Shown in pieces: positions 31,463 to 41,144 of a stretch of 64,000 nucleotides of DNA. The translations under genes and the position numbers were made by a program. Source of the stretch: Eustoma russellianum. Its lineage: Eukaryota; Streptophyta; Magnoliopsida; Gentianales; Gentianaceae. The stretch spans positions 13,812,605 through 13,876,604 of the forward strand of contig AP025067.1 of NCBI GenBank assembly GCA_036186865.1, given 5' to 3'. Within the stretch, counting starts at the first letter, position 1, and each line of letters opens with the position of its first letter. The notes beneath the pieces are model-generated. The model worked only from the letters and a program-made list of their open reading frames with translations. It made no database searches and had not been told where the DNA came from.

Positions 31463-33240
31463 TGATGAGCCCACGATGGGGTCAACACAACATATTTTCA
31501 TGTATCATTTATTGTCACATGTTAGTTCTGTAAAACATGGCATATCACTGTTAACTCCGCACACACTAGTGCTACTTCTTATGTCTTATAGTCTTAACTA
31601 ACCCTTAGGACATGTCATATATGTTGTGTATCTTGTGTTTGTTGCTTGGTGTCTTTGAAGATAGGTCAAAGAGAGCTTTACATTGAAGAAGCATGAACAC
31701 CGATCGATCGATGTCCCATCTGATCGGATGATATCATTGTTCAAACAAAGCTAAGAATAAAGTGTATGCCAATAGAGCCAACAGGAATCGTAAAGTTGTT
31801 ATATTTGAACCTGGTGATCTTGTTTGGTTACACTTGAGGAAAGAAAGATTCCCTAAGGAAAGGGACTCAAAGTTGAAGACAAGAGGCGATGGACCGTTCA
31901 AAGTGCTGAAACGGCTTGGTGATAATGCCTATGTTCTCGATCTTCCTGAAGAAAGGTATGGTCCTATCTCTAAAACTTTTAATGTTGCTGACCTTTCTCC
32001 ATTTAGTATTGATTCATATTCGAGGACGAATCCTTCTCAAGTGGGAGGGAATGATGAGCTACAGCCTAACCTTGTGGATACACACACTGATGATGACACC
32101 TCACTGCCCCGCACAGGTCCCATAACAAGGAGTATGGCTAAGAAGTTGTTACATTGTGTTGAATCATTTCTTTACAGGCATGAAGAGGATGAACCAAGCA
32201 GAGATGATGTCCATTGGGTTTATATGATACAAGCTTTGATCTAGTTGTATCAAAAGCATGTTGTACATATGTTTAGTTGTTCTTTTTAATATTGTTGGTT
32301 GGTTAACCTTGTTTTAGGATAGTTTGTGTTGTATTATTGCCTTGTCTTTCAGGCACACGTACTTAGCTTGAAAATACAATTGGAACCTGAATTTTTGTCC
32401 AAGCAAGGAGGTGATAAGCAAGTAGCTTACAAGCAAGGTGGTGACAAGCACTCATGTCAAATTCAAGAATTGTTCTTCACGTTGAAATGGATGGACAAGC
32501 TGCTCAAAGCTTTAACCAATAGGAAGAAGTCTTGCAAATGTTCAAACCAATCAAAAACAAGCAAGGAGACAACCAAGCAAGCTGCACAACAAATGATCCA
32601 ATCAAATTGAGATTGTTTAAGGCCTAGCTCACGCAAGATGATTTGAAGATTCAAAGTCAAACTTGCAACCAATCAAAGCCTAATTCAAAGCAAGCTGCTC
32701 CAAGTTTTATCCAATCAAATTGATCAAGAAAAAGGCTGGAAACAAAGCAAGGAGTACACGGCAAAAGCAACCAGATTTCTTGAAACCAAAGTTGTTCAAA
32801 AGCAAGCATGTTATTTTAGACTTGTACCTTGTACTTTAAACCTTGTACCTATGTCATTTTCGTTTGTTATAAGTAAGGTAGGAACCTGAATGTACAAAAC
32901 ACAAATTTCAAACACATTTCAGTCAGATTTTCCTTTAAGGAGTTCTCAACTTATTCTAGTTGAAGTTTAAGACCACTAACGGTTTTCTTCCAAGTTCGTA
33001 GCCTAGAACTTGTTAGTATTCACTTCATTTTTGGTTTACAGCATCTTAGGGTCTCAATGAGGTTTTAGATGGTTGGAATGCCAAAGAGGAAGAGGTGTTG
33101 GTATAAATTGAGCCAAGAACAAACGGTTACAGTTCAAGGGGTGTCATTGTGATGTTCTTTGCCATAGCTGAGGTTCAAATCAATTTGGAGTAGAAGACAA
33201 AGTCCTTGGAACGTTTATCTAGCCTTCGTTTGGCTCATCA
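31463..33240 (+). repeat. 5' LTR of the TGATGAGCC element (long form)
   Basis: The left part up to 31752 and the right part from about 32369 align with the short LTR at 62392-63601. The block between them is integrase-derived. The TATA-like TATAAGTA is at 32868-32875, weaker than the TATAAATAG of related copies. A palindromic CGATCGATCGATG lies near 31702. It is inserted in the presumed LTR of the second gypsy remnant. Confidence 0.92.
31753..32368 (+). pseudogene. Integrase C-terminus, polypurine tract and LTR-start block embedded in the 5' LTR
   Basis: A 160-aa open frame (ATG 31762 to stop 32244) reads YANRANRNRKVV, FEPGDLVWLHLRKERFP, RGDGPFKVLKRLGDNAYVLDL, FNVADLSPF and GPITRSMAKKL. This is the C-terminal end of gypsy integrase and its tail, without catalytic core. 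Inside it, TTCGAGGACGAA (32019-32030) and GTGGGAGGGAATGATGAG (32041-32058) repeat the polypurine tract and LTR start. The block has AGCT at both edges and is cleanly absent from the LTR at 62392-63601 (junction near 62600). It has no independent start signal, so a function as protein is doubtful. Confidence 0.85.
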
Positions 33241-33242
33241 AT

Positions 33243-33253
33243 TGGTATCAGAG
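33243..33253 (+). promoter_or_regulatory. Primer binding site of the TGATGAGCC element
   Basis: TGGTATCAGAG starts two bases after the LTR. The relative at 63604 has the longer match TGGTATCAGAGCC. Confidence 0.85.
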
Positions 33254-35044
33254 AGTTGGTTAGTCTTCTATTCATGTTTACGTTGTTTAAACTTGCATAT
33301 GATTGATGCTGCCCAAAACCGTTTAGTAAGTTGTTTTGTTGTCCATCTAGAATCTGTTTATTTAGATAGTTAGTTTATGTTTTAAAGTGTTTATTAGTTG
33401 GTTTACAATAGTTTGTTAAATTAGTTTTAAGTAGCAAAACCGAAAACCACCACAAAAAGAACTTAGACTAGACTTAAGTGTGTTAGAAACTGTTTGTGTA
33501 GTCTAGTTAAAACCGTGTGTAACCTGATTGTTCTTGTTCAATCTAGCTTAGATAGTGTTCATTAGATCCTAATCTAGAAGTTTAAATGGAAGTTTAGATA
33601 AGTCCTTAAAACAGAAAACTTGAACACAAAATTAGAATAGTTGATAGATTAGTTGTAATCAAGTTGTTAAATTCTGTTTTTAGTAGTTGTGTGCAATCTG
33701 TTTAGACGTTGTATTTGCTACCTTATTTAGCTTGGTTAGGCTAGTTTACAACATAGTTTAAGTGTTTAGTTGGTTGTTTAGTTTAGCACAAGAAATCCGA
33801 AAACTAAAGATCAAAACAAGTAGTTTTAGTTAACTATGTATGCTGCCTAGTCTCTAGTTGATACACGTTTGTTGTGTTGAATACATAAACACTTGCATCT
33901 AGTATCATCTAGCTTAGCAACTGATTGCATCATACAAACGAAAACCAAAACAAAAACTTAAAAAAAAACCGAAACAATTTAGTTTAAACTTGATTAAATC
34001 TTTGAATGCTATTTGTTTAAACTTGTTGAATTTGATTTCACCACCCCCGTTACACCTTAAGTCATTGTTTGGTACAAACTTGATTGAATCTTTTAATTGA
34101 AACATTATTGACTTGAGATTTGTTAAAAGTGAAGTAAATTTGTAAGAAACAAGATTTGATTTCAAATTTTAACGTTGGCTTTACGTTTATCTTTACTTGG
34201 GATTGATTCAATTGTTTAAAGACTTTATTGGACTTAAGTTCTTACTTAGGATCACTTTGTCTATATTTATCCCTACACTGTTAAATTGCCGACCCTGTTA
34301 TCATCTTGTTGTATTTACACTTCTTCAACTTGCATTGAACTTTCATCTATATTTGGTTGTTAAATTTGTGAAACAGTTTTCATATCATTAGTGTTCTTCC
34401 GTGTTGTTCAAAGAACGTTTCACAAAACCCACACCAAAACTTGTGCAAGTAAAACCAAAGAAAAAGAAGCCGTGAGCAATGTCTCATAAAGGCAAGTGAG
34501 CAGTAGACTCACAAAACAGACAAAGCCAATCCAAAGGAAAATAATTAGGCTTGTTTGTGAAAGAAACTAAGAGAAAAGTCATTTTTAACGTCAAAAAGCA
34601 AGAGACAAGACGTATGAGTGATTTGCACAAGAAGTGAGATATAGCCATCCAAAGTTCACAAAAGGTGAATTGTGCAAAACCAAAAGCAAATACCTACACC
34701 AAAAGTGTTGACTGTTGTAAAAGGTTCCTCGAACAAACCCTTGTTGAACACTTGTGTGTATGTACTGTCTTTCACTTTATTTACAATTGAATGTGCATTA
34801 AAGTTTAAAGTAAGTTAAAGGATTGTTCTGTACAAACCCTTAGCTTTCTTTGATTCAGCCAAAAAACATCACTTGACTTCTATTTTTCTTTGAATCTTAG
34901 ATAGTCCAAGATTGTTGTTTATTCAATTGTCAATTTGAAGTAGAAATTTACGTTTTGTTAAAGTTATAGTTTGATCTTACTTGCTTGTATTCTGACTTAT
35001 TTATCTCATTGTTTTACCATCTTGGTTGATTGTTTTGATTAAAC
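33254..35044 (+). other. Long AT-rich leader of the TGATGAGCC element
   Basis: About 1.8 kb with many TTAGTT/GTTTA words and no coding signal or recognised domain. Its first 400 bases resemble 63617-64000 of the sister element. It could hold packaging and dimerisation signals or an intron; none can be named from sequence. Confidence 0.6.
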
Positions 35045-36340
35045 ATGATTCTAAAAACCATTTGGGGAGTTGAATGCCATAGGGGAGACTATGATGAACT
35101 GGAAAAACGTATGAACTCCTTTGGTCGTACGAATGGTTTATGGGTTGGATATTGGGAATGTAAAACTCCTAGATATCAAACTCTTTCTCAGTGCAATAAA
35201 GACGTTAGTGCATATTACAATGAAATGCTTGATGATTTGTACTATGCTTATGTTGAAGAACATGAGGAATTAAGCATGATTAGGTTCTTTGCTGGATTAG
35301 ATAAAGAGATCGCTGATTGCATGTTGTCTGAAAAATTCTCATCACTTTATGACATGTATAAAAAGGCAAAGATTGTTCAATCAAACCTAATCCCATGCCA
35401 AGTTAATCAAAACTATGGGTATGAACTGAACTCTTGTGGTTCTGAAAATGACAAACCAAATCCAGTTAAGTTAAGCAATTTGAGTCAGCCTATGGATAAT
35501 ATTGAAAATGCATTGCTTCAACTTAGAGACATGGTGCAAGTATTGATAGAATCTGAAAAGAACAAAGACTTGCAATCTGATATTTCTATGAATGATGGTT
35601 TGTATGAAATTAGCCCCAACATGCCTGAAACTGGAACTCCTTTATCTGAATTGCATGTTCAACCTTGTGTACTGTCTGAAGAAGACCCTTCACTTGAATC
35701 TGTTGGTGATTTCCAAAGTGTTAGTCGTTTGCTTATAGATGATGTTAATTATGATAACACTTTGTCTGAAAATGATTTACATTGTGACATGCATATAAAT
35801 GAAATCCCTGTGCATGATCTGCATTCTGCTGAGATGCTTGTTTCTGGGTTACAATCTGAATTACATCCTGTACATTTCATTGATGACATTGATGTAAGTA
35901 ATTCTGTTGAGAATGACATTGATAAACTAGATTCTTATGATTTGATGTTAGCTGAACTAGATTGTCTACTTGATGTAAAGCTTGATCATGATGTCATTAT
36001 TGAAATAGATTCAGCTACAAATGAACATAAATCCTTGGATGAACTAGTTAATGAATTGAATGACATATTTAGTATAGATGAAGATTCTATTTCTGAAATA
36101 TCTATTTCATCTCATCTTGTTGAATGTCTGCCTGTTGTCATCTCAATTGATACATCTTGTCTAAATATTGCACATGTCTGTAAGATTTGTACATTTAGTG
36201 TTAACATGTTGCAATATGCTTTTTGGATGTTGTTTTATCTGTTAGGATGTATGTGTTCTAAAATTTTTGTTATCATATTGTTAATACATCCTAAACATTT
36301 TAGAAAGCGTGTACACACCTTATTCTTTCTTCAAAGATAA
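35045..36340 (+). CDS. Gag-like protein with acidic middle and hydrophobic C-terminus
   Basis: 431 aa. Residues about 45-120 (TLSQCNKDVSAYYNEMLDDL, then EELSMIRFFAGLDKEIAD and LYDMYKKAKIVQSNL) match the pattern of the Ty3/gypsy Gag capsid domain, with the spaced W/L, Y and GL...EI positions. Residues about 150-370 are strongly acidic (many Asp, Glu and Ser, repeated LDELV or LxSELH-like phrases). There is no CCHC knuckle. Near the C-terminus (about residues 388-415; MLFYLLGCMC and IFVIILLI) a Cys-containing hydrophobic stretch could span a membrane, followed by a basic tail. That combination is not a standard Gag. The C-terminal part could be a captured host or envelope-like segment, or chance extension of the frame. 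The first Met may not be the true start. Confidence 0.7.
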   Translation: MILKTIWGVECHRGDYDELEKRMNSFGRTNGLWVGYWECKTPRYQTLSQCNKDVSAYYNEMLDDLYYAYVEEHEELSMIRFFAGLDKEIADCMLSEKFSSLYDMYKKAKIVQSNLIPCQVNQNYGYELNSCGSENDKPNPVKLSNLSQPMDNIENALLQLRDMVQVLIESEKNKDLQSDISMNDGLYEISPNMPETGTPLSELHVQPCVLSEEDPSLESVGDFQSVSRLLIDDVNYDNTLSENDLHCDMHINEIPVHDLHSAEMLVSGLQSELHPVHFIDDIDVSNSVENDIDKLDSYDLMLAELDCLLDVKLDHDVIIEIDSATNEHKSLDELVNELNDIFSIDEDSISEISISSHLVECLPVVISIDTSCLNIAHVCKICTFSVNMLQYAFWMLFYLLGCMCSKIFVIILLIHPKHFRKRVHTLFFLQR

Positions 36341-36458
36341 GGATGCACCAAGGTCTTTCACCTTCACCATTTGTATTATCATGTTCCTATTTGGTTATGG
36401 TGTAGTTGAGCATACGTGTACATCCTAAACCCCTATCCCTTATTCTATCCATGTTGAG

Positions 36459-36492
36459 ATTCGAGGACGAATCATTTTCAAGAGGGAGGGAA
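36459..36492 (+). promoter_or_regulatory. TTCGAGGACGAA motif and polypurine tract of the TGATGAGCC element
   Basis: ATTCGAGGACGAAT (36459-36472), then CAAGAGGGAGGGAA directly before the 3' LTR. The same pair occurs inside both LTRs (32019-32051 and 37049-37081), where it is part of the integrase-derived frame. Confidence 0.85.
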
Positions 36493-38271
36493 TGATGAGC
36501 CCACGATGGGGTCAACGCAACATATTTTCATGTATCATTTATTGTCACATGTTAGTTCTGTAAAACATGGCATATCACTGTTAACTCCGCACACACTAGT
36601 GCTACTTCTTATGTCTTATAGTCTTAACTAACCCTTAGAACATGTCATATATGTTGTGTATCTTGTGTTTGTTGCTTGGTGTCTTTGAAGATATGTCAAA
36701 GAGAGCTTTACATTGAAGTAGCATGAACACCGATCGATCGATGTCCCATCTGATCGGATGATATCATTGTTCAAACAAAGCTAAGAATAAAGTGTATGCC
36801 AATAGAGCCAACAGGAATCGTAAAATTGTTATATTTGAACCTGGTGATCTTGTTTGGTTACACTTGAGGAAAGAAATATTACCTAAGGAAAGGGACTCAA
36901 AGTTGAAGCCAAGAGGCGATGGACCGTTCAAAGTGTTGAAACGGCTTGGTGATAATGCCTATGTTCTCGATCTTCCTGAAGAAAGGTATGGTCCTATCTC
37001 TAAAACTTTTAATGTTGCTGACCTTTCTCCATTTAGTATTGATTCAGATTCGAGGACGAATCCTTCTCAAGTGGGAGGGAATGATGAGCTACAGCCTAAC
37101 CTTGTGGATACACACACTGATGATGACACCTCACTGCCCCGCACAGGTCCCATAACAAGGAGTATGGCTAAGAAGTTGTTACATTGTGTTGAATCATTTC
37201 TTTACAGGCATGAAGAGGATGAACCAAGCAGATATGATGACCATTGGGTTTATATGACACAAGCTTTGATCTAGTTGTATCAAAAGCATGTTGTACATAT
37301 GTTTAGTTGTTCTTTTTAATATTGTTGGTTGGTTAACCTTGTTTTAGGATAGTTTGTGTTGTATTATTGCCTTGTCTTTCAGGTACACGTACTTAGCTTG
37401 AAAATACAATTGGAACCTGAATTTTTGTCCAAGCAAGGAGGTGATAAGCAAGTAGCTTACAAGCAAGGTGGTGACAAGCACTCATGTCAAATTCAAGAAT
37501 TGTTCTTCACGTTGAAATGGATGAACAAGCTGCTCAAAGCTTTAACCAATAGGAAGAAGTCTTGCAAATGTTCAAACCAATCAAAAACAAGCAAGGAGAC
37601 AACCAAGCAAGCTGCACAACAAATGATCCAATCAAATTGAGATTGTTTAAGGCCTAGCTCACGCAAGATGGTTTGAAGATTCAAAGTCAAACTTGCAACC
37701 AATCAAAGCCTAATTCAAAGCAAGCTGCTCCAAGTTTTATCCAATCAAATTGATCAAGAAAAAGGCTGGAAACAAAGCAAGGAGTACACGGCAAAAGCAA
37801 CCAGATTTCTTGAAACCAAAGTTGTTCAAAAGCAAGCATGTTATTTTAGACTTGTACCTTGTACTTTAAACCTTGTACCTATGTCATTTTCGTTTGTTAT
37901 AAGTAAGGTAGGAACCTGAATGTGCAAAACACAAATTTCAAACACATTTCGATCAGATTTTCCTTTAAGGAGTTCTCAACTTATTCTAGTTGAAGTTTAA
38001 GACCACTAACGGTTTTCTTCCAAGTTCATAGCCTAGAACTTGTTAGTATTCACTTCATTTTTGGTTTACAGCATCTTAGGGTCTCAATGAGGTTTTAGAT
38101 GTGTTGGAATGCCAAAGAGGAAGAGGTGTTGGTATAAATTGAGCCAAGAACAAACGGTTACAGTTCAAGGGGTGTCATTGTGATGTTCTTTGCCATAGCT
38201 GAGGTTCAAATCAATTTGGAGTAGAAGACAAAGTCCTTGGAACGTTTATCTAGCCTTCGTTTGGCTCATCA
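36493..38271 (+). repeat. 3' LTR of the TGATGAGCC element (long form)
   Basis: 1779 bp, the same structure as the 5' LTR, including the embedded block at 36783-37398. A small number of substitutions is seen, some of which change residues of the embedded frame (for example near 36865-36880 and 37232-37257). Ends GGCTCATCA. Confidence 0.92.
36783..37398 (+). pseudogene. Integrase C-terminus block embedded in the 3' LTR
   Basis: Second copy of the block described for the 5' LTR, again with an open 160-aa frame (36792-37274). Preservation of the frame in both LTRs may only reflect their shared origin at insertion. The differences between copies include several replacement changes, which argues against strong protein-level constraint. 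Confidence 0.85.
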
Positions 38272-39375
38272 GGTTGTTGGAGGCGTTTGAAGACCAAAGT
38301 GAGTTGAAGAGAAAGAAGCCCATTTCGGAATGTAATTTTCTAGCAGGACCAGATTTTATAAAACAGTTGTATCTCTTCAACCACAAGGGAACATCAAGTG
38401 ATTCAAATTTCATGGGAAAGAAAAGACAAAGATCTAACACATTCATGTTTTGCACATCTCCAAGATCTGCCGTCATGATGGCCAAAAAAGTTGAAGTTCA
38501 AGTACTGTTTCTGCCGAATTCTGTGACACACTTTTATTAATTTGGACTTATCTCTTCAATGGGTGTGCCGAATTCAGAGAATTGCTTATGTTTATTTTTC
38601 TACACTCAATGGGTATTGTATCTAAGAGGAGTAAAGGCCTAATTCAAGCTGCAAGTGATCTAAAAAGTAGGTCACAATTCAGACAAGTTTTCATGAGCCC
38701 ATACTGAAAATATTCTGGACACCCAAACTTTGGAGGGCCATATCTAATTCATCTCATGTCCAAATGAGGTGATACAAAAGCTCAAATTGAATTTTAGATC
38801 ATGATCTACAATTCTCAAGAAGGATAAAGACCAGAATTTGCTTCTAAAAGGGGTCAAATTGTTTGCCAACATATTACACATTTTTATCCTTTTTGTAGCC
38901 TTTTGATTAGCCTTTTAAGTATCCTTTTCTTTAGCATTGTAGACTAGACTTTTTTTAGTCTTCTTGGCCCTATTTAAAGGGGTCATGGCTAGCTTAACAC
39001 ATAGAAAAAGTTGGAGAATTTTTCATAAGAATTCTTAGGCAAAAACAGTCTACTTTCTCTTGACAAACACTTGTGAGTTTTGCTTTGATTTTCTTAAGAA
39101 CAACTTGAGTGCTTTCTTTTTTTCTTTGAAGATCAAAGTTAGAATCCAATCAAAGTGTGATCAACCTTGTGGGGGATATCCAAGATCAAAGGTATGGCCG
39201 TCCAAGAGGATGCAAACTTGCTTAGGAAATAGGTAACTTTTGAAGGAGGAAGGCTCAAACAAAAACCTTATCGACCAACCGGCTAGGAGGGAGTTAAACT
39301 CTTGCCTACAATCGTTAAGGATCCAAGTGTTAAAGGAGACGATATGGATGAGGCTTGACAACCGCGCATCAGGTT
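38272..39375 (+). repeat. LTR-like sequence, probably the continuation of the interrupted gypsy LTR
   Basis: No coding domain. A TATA-like TATTTAAAGG at 38971-38980 is followed by a leader-like stretch, and a gypsy/copia-type LTR organisation is plausible. Joining 31462 to 38277 restores one copy of the target site. No second copy is present to define borders. Confidence 0.4.
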
Positions 39376-40755
39376 TCCCATTCATTCTAAAAATTGTTCC
39401 ATCTATTTCTAAATTGTTTTGTCATCCAAATTGCTATCAAAATCTTTGCTTAACAAACTTGAACATTTTAGGGACTTTGCATGATAGTATAATTCAGCCA
39501 CATAAAATACAAGCCATAGCTGTATAAACCACCTAGTGTATAATTAATCTTTTTTTATCAAAGCTATTAGTTAATTGTGGTATTTGTGCATATTTTATGC
39601 CATTTGTGACTGAATATTTGCTATCGATTAGTTGTTCTTGTGTGAAATTGCCAACTTCTACTTTACAAACACATTCTACAAAAAAGTCCTAATTTGAACC
39701 GCCACACCCCACGGTCTTCAAACACCCTTTCCTACACATCCAAAACGCCCTCAACTACCCATTGTAACACAAATATACTGCCCAAGACGTCTCCTTAAAC
39801 TCCAACCAACCAGAACCCCAAAACAGCCTAGAAACTACAAAATTGCATCGAAAGTCCTAAATTGAAACCCCACACCCTCAAACCTGTCCAAATACAAAAA
39901 CTATCCTACTCAAGGCATTTTACGCTATTTGAACACTAAAACAAGCAAAGGGAGTGTGTTGAGTGGGCTGCACAAAAACCTATTCAACACAGCCTTGTAA
40001 AGTTATAATTCTACCATTAGACAAAAAAAGAGGACCTAAGACTTGTTTGTACAATACACATCAAGAAAAGGAAGAAAAAAGGTCATAAAAGGCATAAGAA
40101 AAGGGAGAAAAAGAAGGGCCAAGAATTATCTCATTTGACTCAATTTGTGCAATTAAGAGACTTTGCTTGCTTTGCTTGGTGCCATAATTATTAACCTTTT
40201 GAGACTGTTTTTCCAGCCTACAAACAAGACCACATACATCACAAAAACACTTGAACATTCTGATTATGGCTTACATTGAATACAATTGTGAATTTTTATG
40301 CATAAAGCCTAAGTTAACTAAAGATTGCCCAGGGCAACCCTTAGTCCTTATTTGGCTCAGCCTTATACATCATTCTTGGTCTCAATATATCTTTGGTTCT
40401 TAGTTATTTTGTTCAAGTTTGTGTGACCTTTTCTTGGAGCTTTGTTTGGAAGAAGTTTGGTGCATAATTGGGTTATTTGAAACTGTTTTGGTGCAAGCAA
40501 ATACCAATTGTTTTGAGGCTTATCTTGGATTGTTTTTGACATATTAAGGCATATATTGGACTGTTATTGAGGAGTGAATTGATTTGGACCAAGTGCTACA
40601 AAAGATGTGAGCTCAAGGAAGTTGTTTTTTGGATTGTTTTGGTACATCTTGGCTATCACACCTCATTTGCTCACTTTTATTGTTTTTAGTCCAAGTTTGG
40701 TCAAGGAACAAAGTATAAGTGAGTGAGGAAGAAATGAGACAGAATTAGGTTCTCC
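39376..40755. other. AT-rich stretch without recognisable gene
   Basis: No domain, RNA gene or repeat of other parts of the window recognised. Scattered short frames only. Confidence 0.5.
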
Positions 40756-41015
40756 ATCAAAGCTCAGAACTCGCACTCTCTTGAGTTCCCCGAAAAAGAA
40801 GCCAATGCTCATCTGAGACTATGGTGGTGCAGCCTACGCATCCCAACAGCCTGACCAAGATGTATCAGTACACCGAGAAATGCCTGCGTGGCATCTCCTG
40901 AGGCATGTACCTATGGTGGTAGAACATGCTCTGACGACGGTGGTACCGGCTCTACAACTGGTGGTACCTGCTATGGGGGAGGTGACCGGACGTGTCCATC
41001 AGGTCGAAATGCCAT
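40756..41015 (-). pseudogene. Possible Tekay-like gag N-terminus, decayed
   Basis: Read on the minus strand, an ATG near 41012 leads into a Pro/Val-rich frame with a stop, then ASGDATQAFLGVL-like sequence. This resembles the proline-rich head of Tekay Gag before the capsid domain. It has the orientation expected of the minus-strand Tekay-like LTR and leader at 52079-53960, which the SIRE-like element separates from it. Weak evidence. Confidence 0.35.
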
Positions 41016-41144
41016 CCTATCGAAATTATTGTGTTGACATGATTAGTTTACATATAAACATAGATAAAATTTTGGATTTTAGTGTTTCATTCATATTCCG
41101 AAAGAAGTAGTCTAAATGTTATGACTCTAAATTAATCTATCCAA

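Larger units (their letters stand above)
31463..38271 (+). mobile_element. Non-autonomous Ty3/gypsy-type element with TGATGAGCC/GGCTCATCA ends and a Gag-only ORF
   Basis: LTRs at 31463-33240 (1778 bp) and 36493-38271 (1779 bp) flank a 3252-bp internal region with a tRNA-Met primer site, a long AT-rich leader, one 431-aa ORF and a polypurine tract AAGAGGGAGGGAA. Flanking bases CGTTG (31458-31462) and GGTTG (38272-38276) fit a 5-bp duplication with one change. LTR ends form a perfect 9-bp inverted repeat. There is no protease, RT or integrase domain in the internal region, so it depends on a partner. The LTRs differ at a modest number of sites, so it is older than the Tekay and SIRE-like elements. 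Another family member starts at 62392. Confidence 0.93.

Noticed and set aside
31762..32244. The 160-aa frame in the LTR as a functional gene
   Set aside because: It is only an integrase C-terminus without catalytic core or own start signals, and the two LTR copies differ by several replacement changes.
40880..41110. Plus-strand 76-codon frame with GGTGGTACC repeats
   Set aside because: No domain. The minus strand of the same segment fits a decayed gag head somewhat better.
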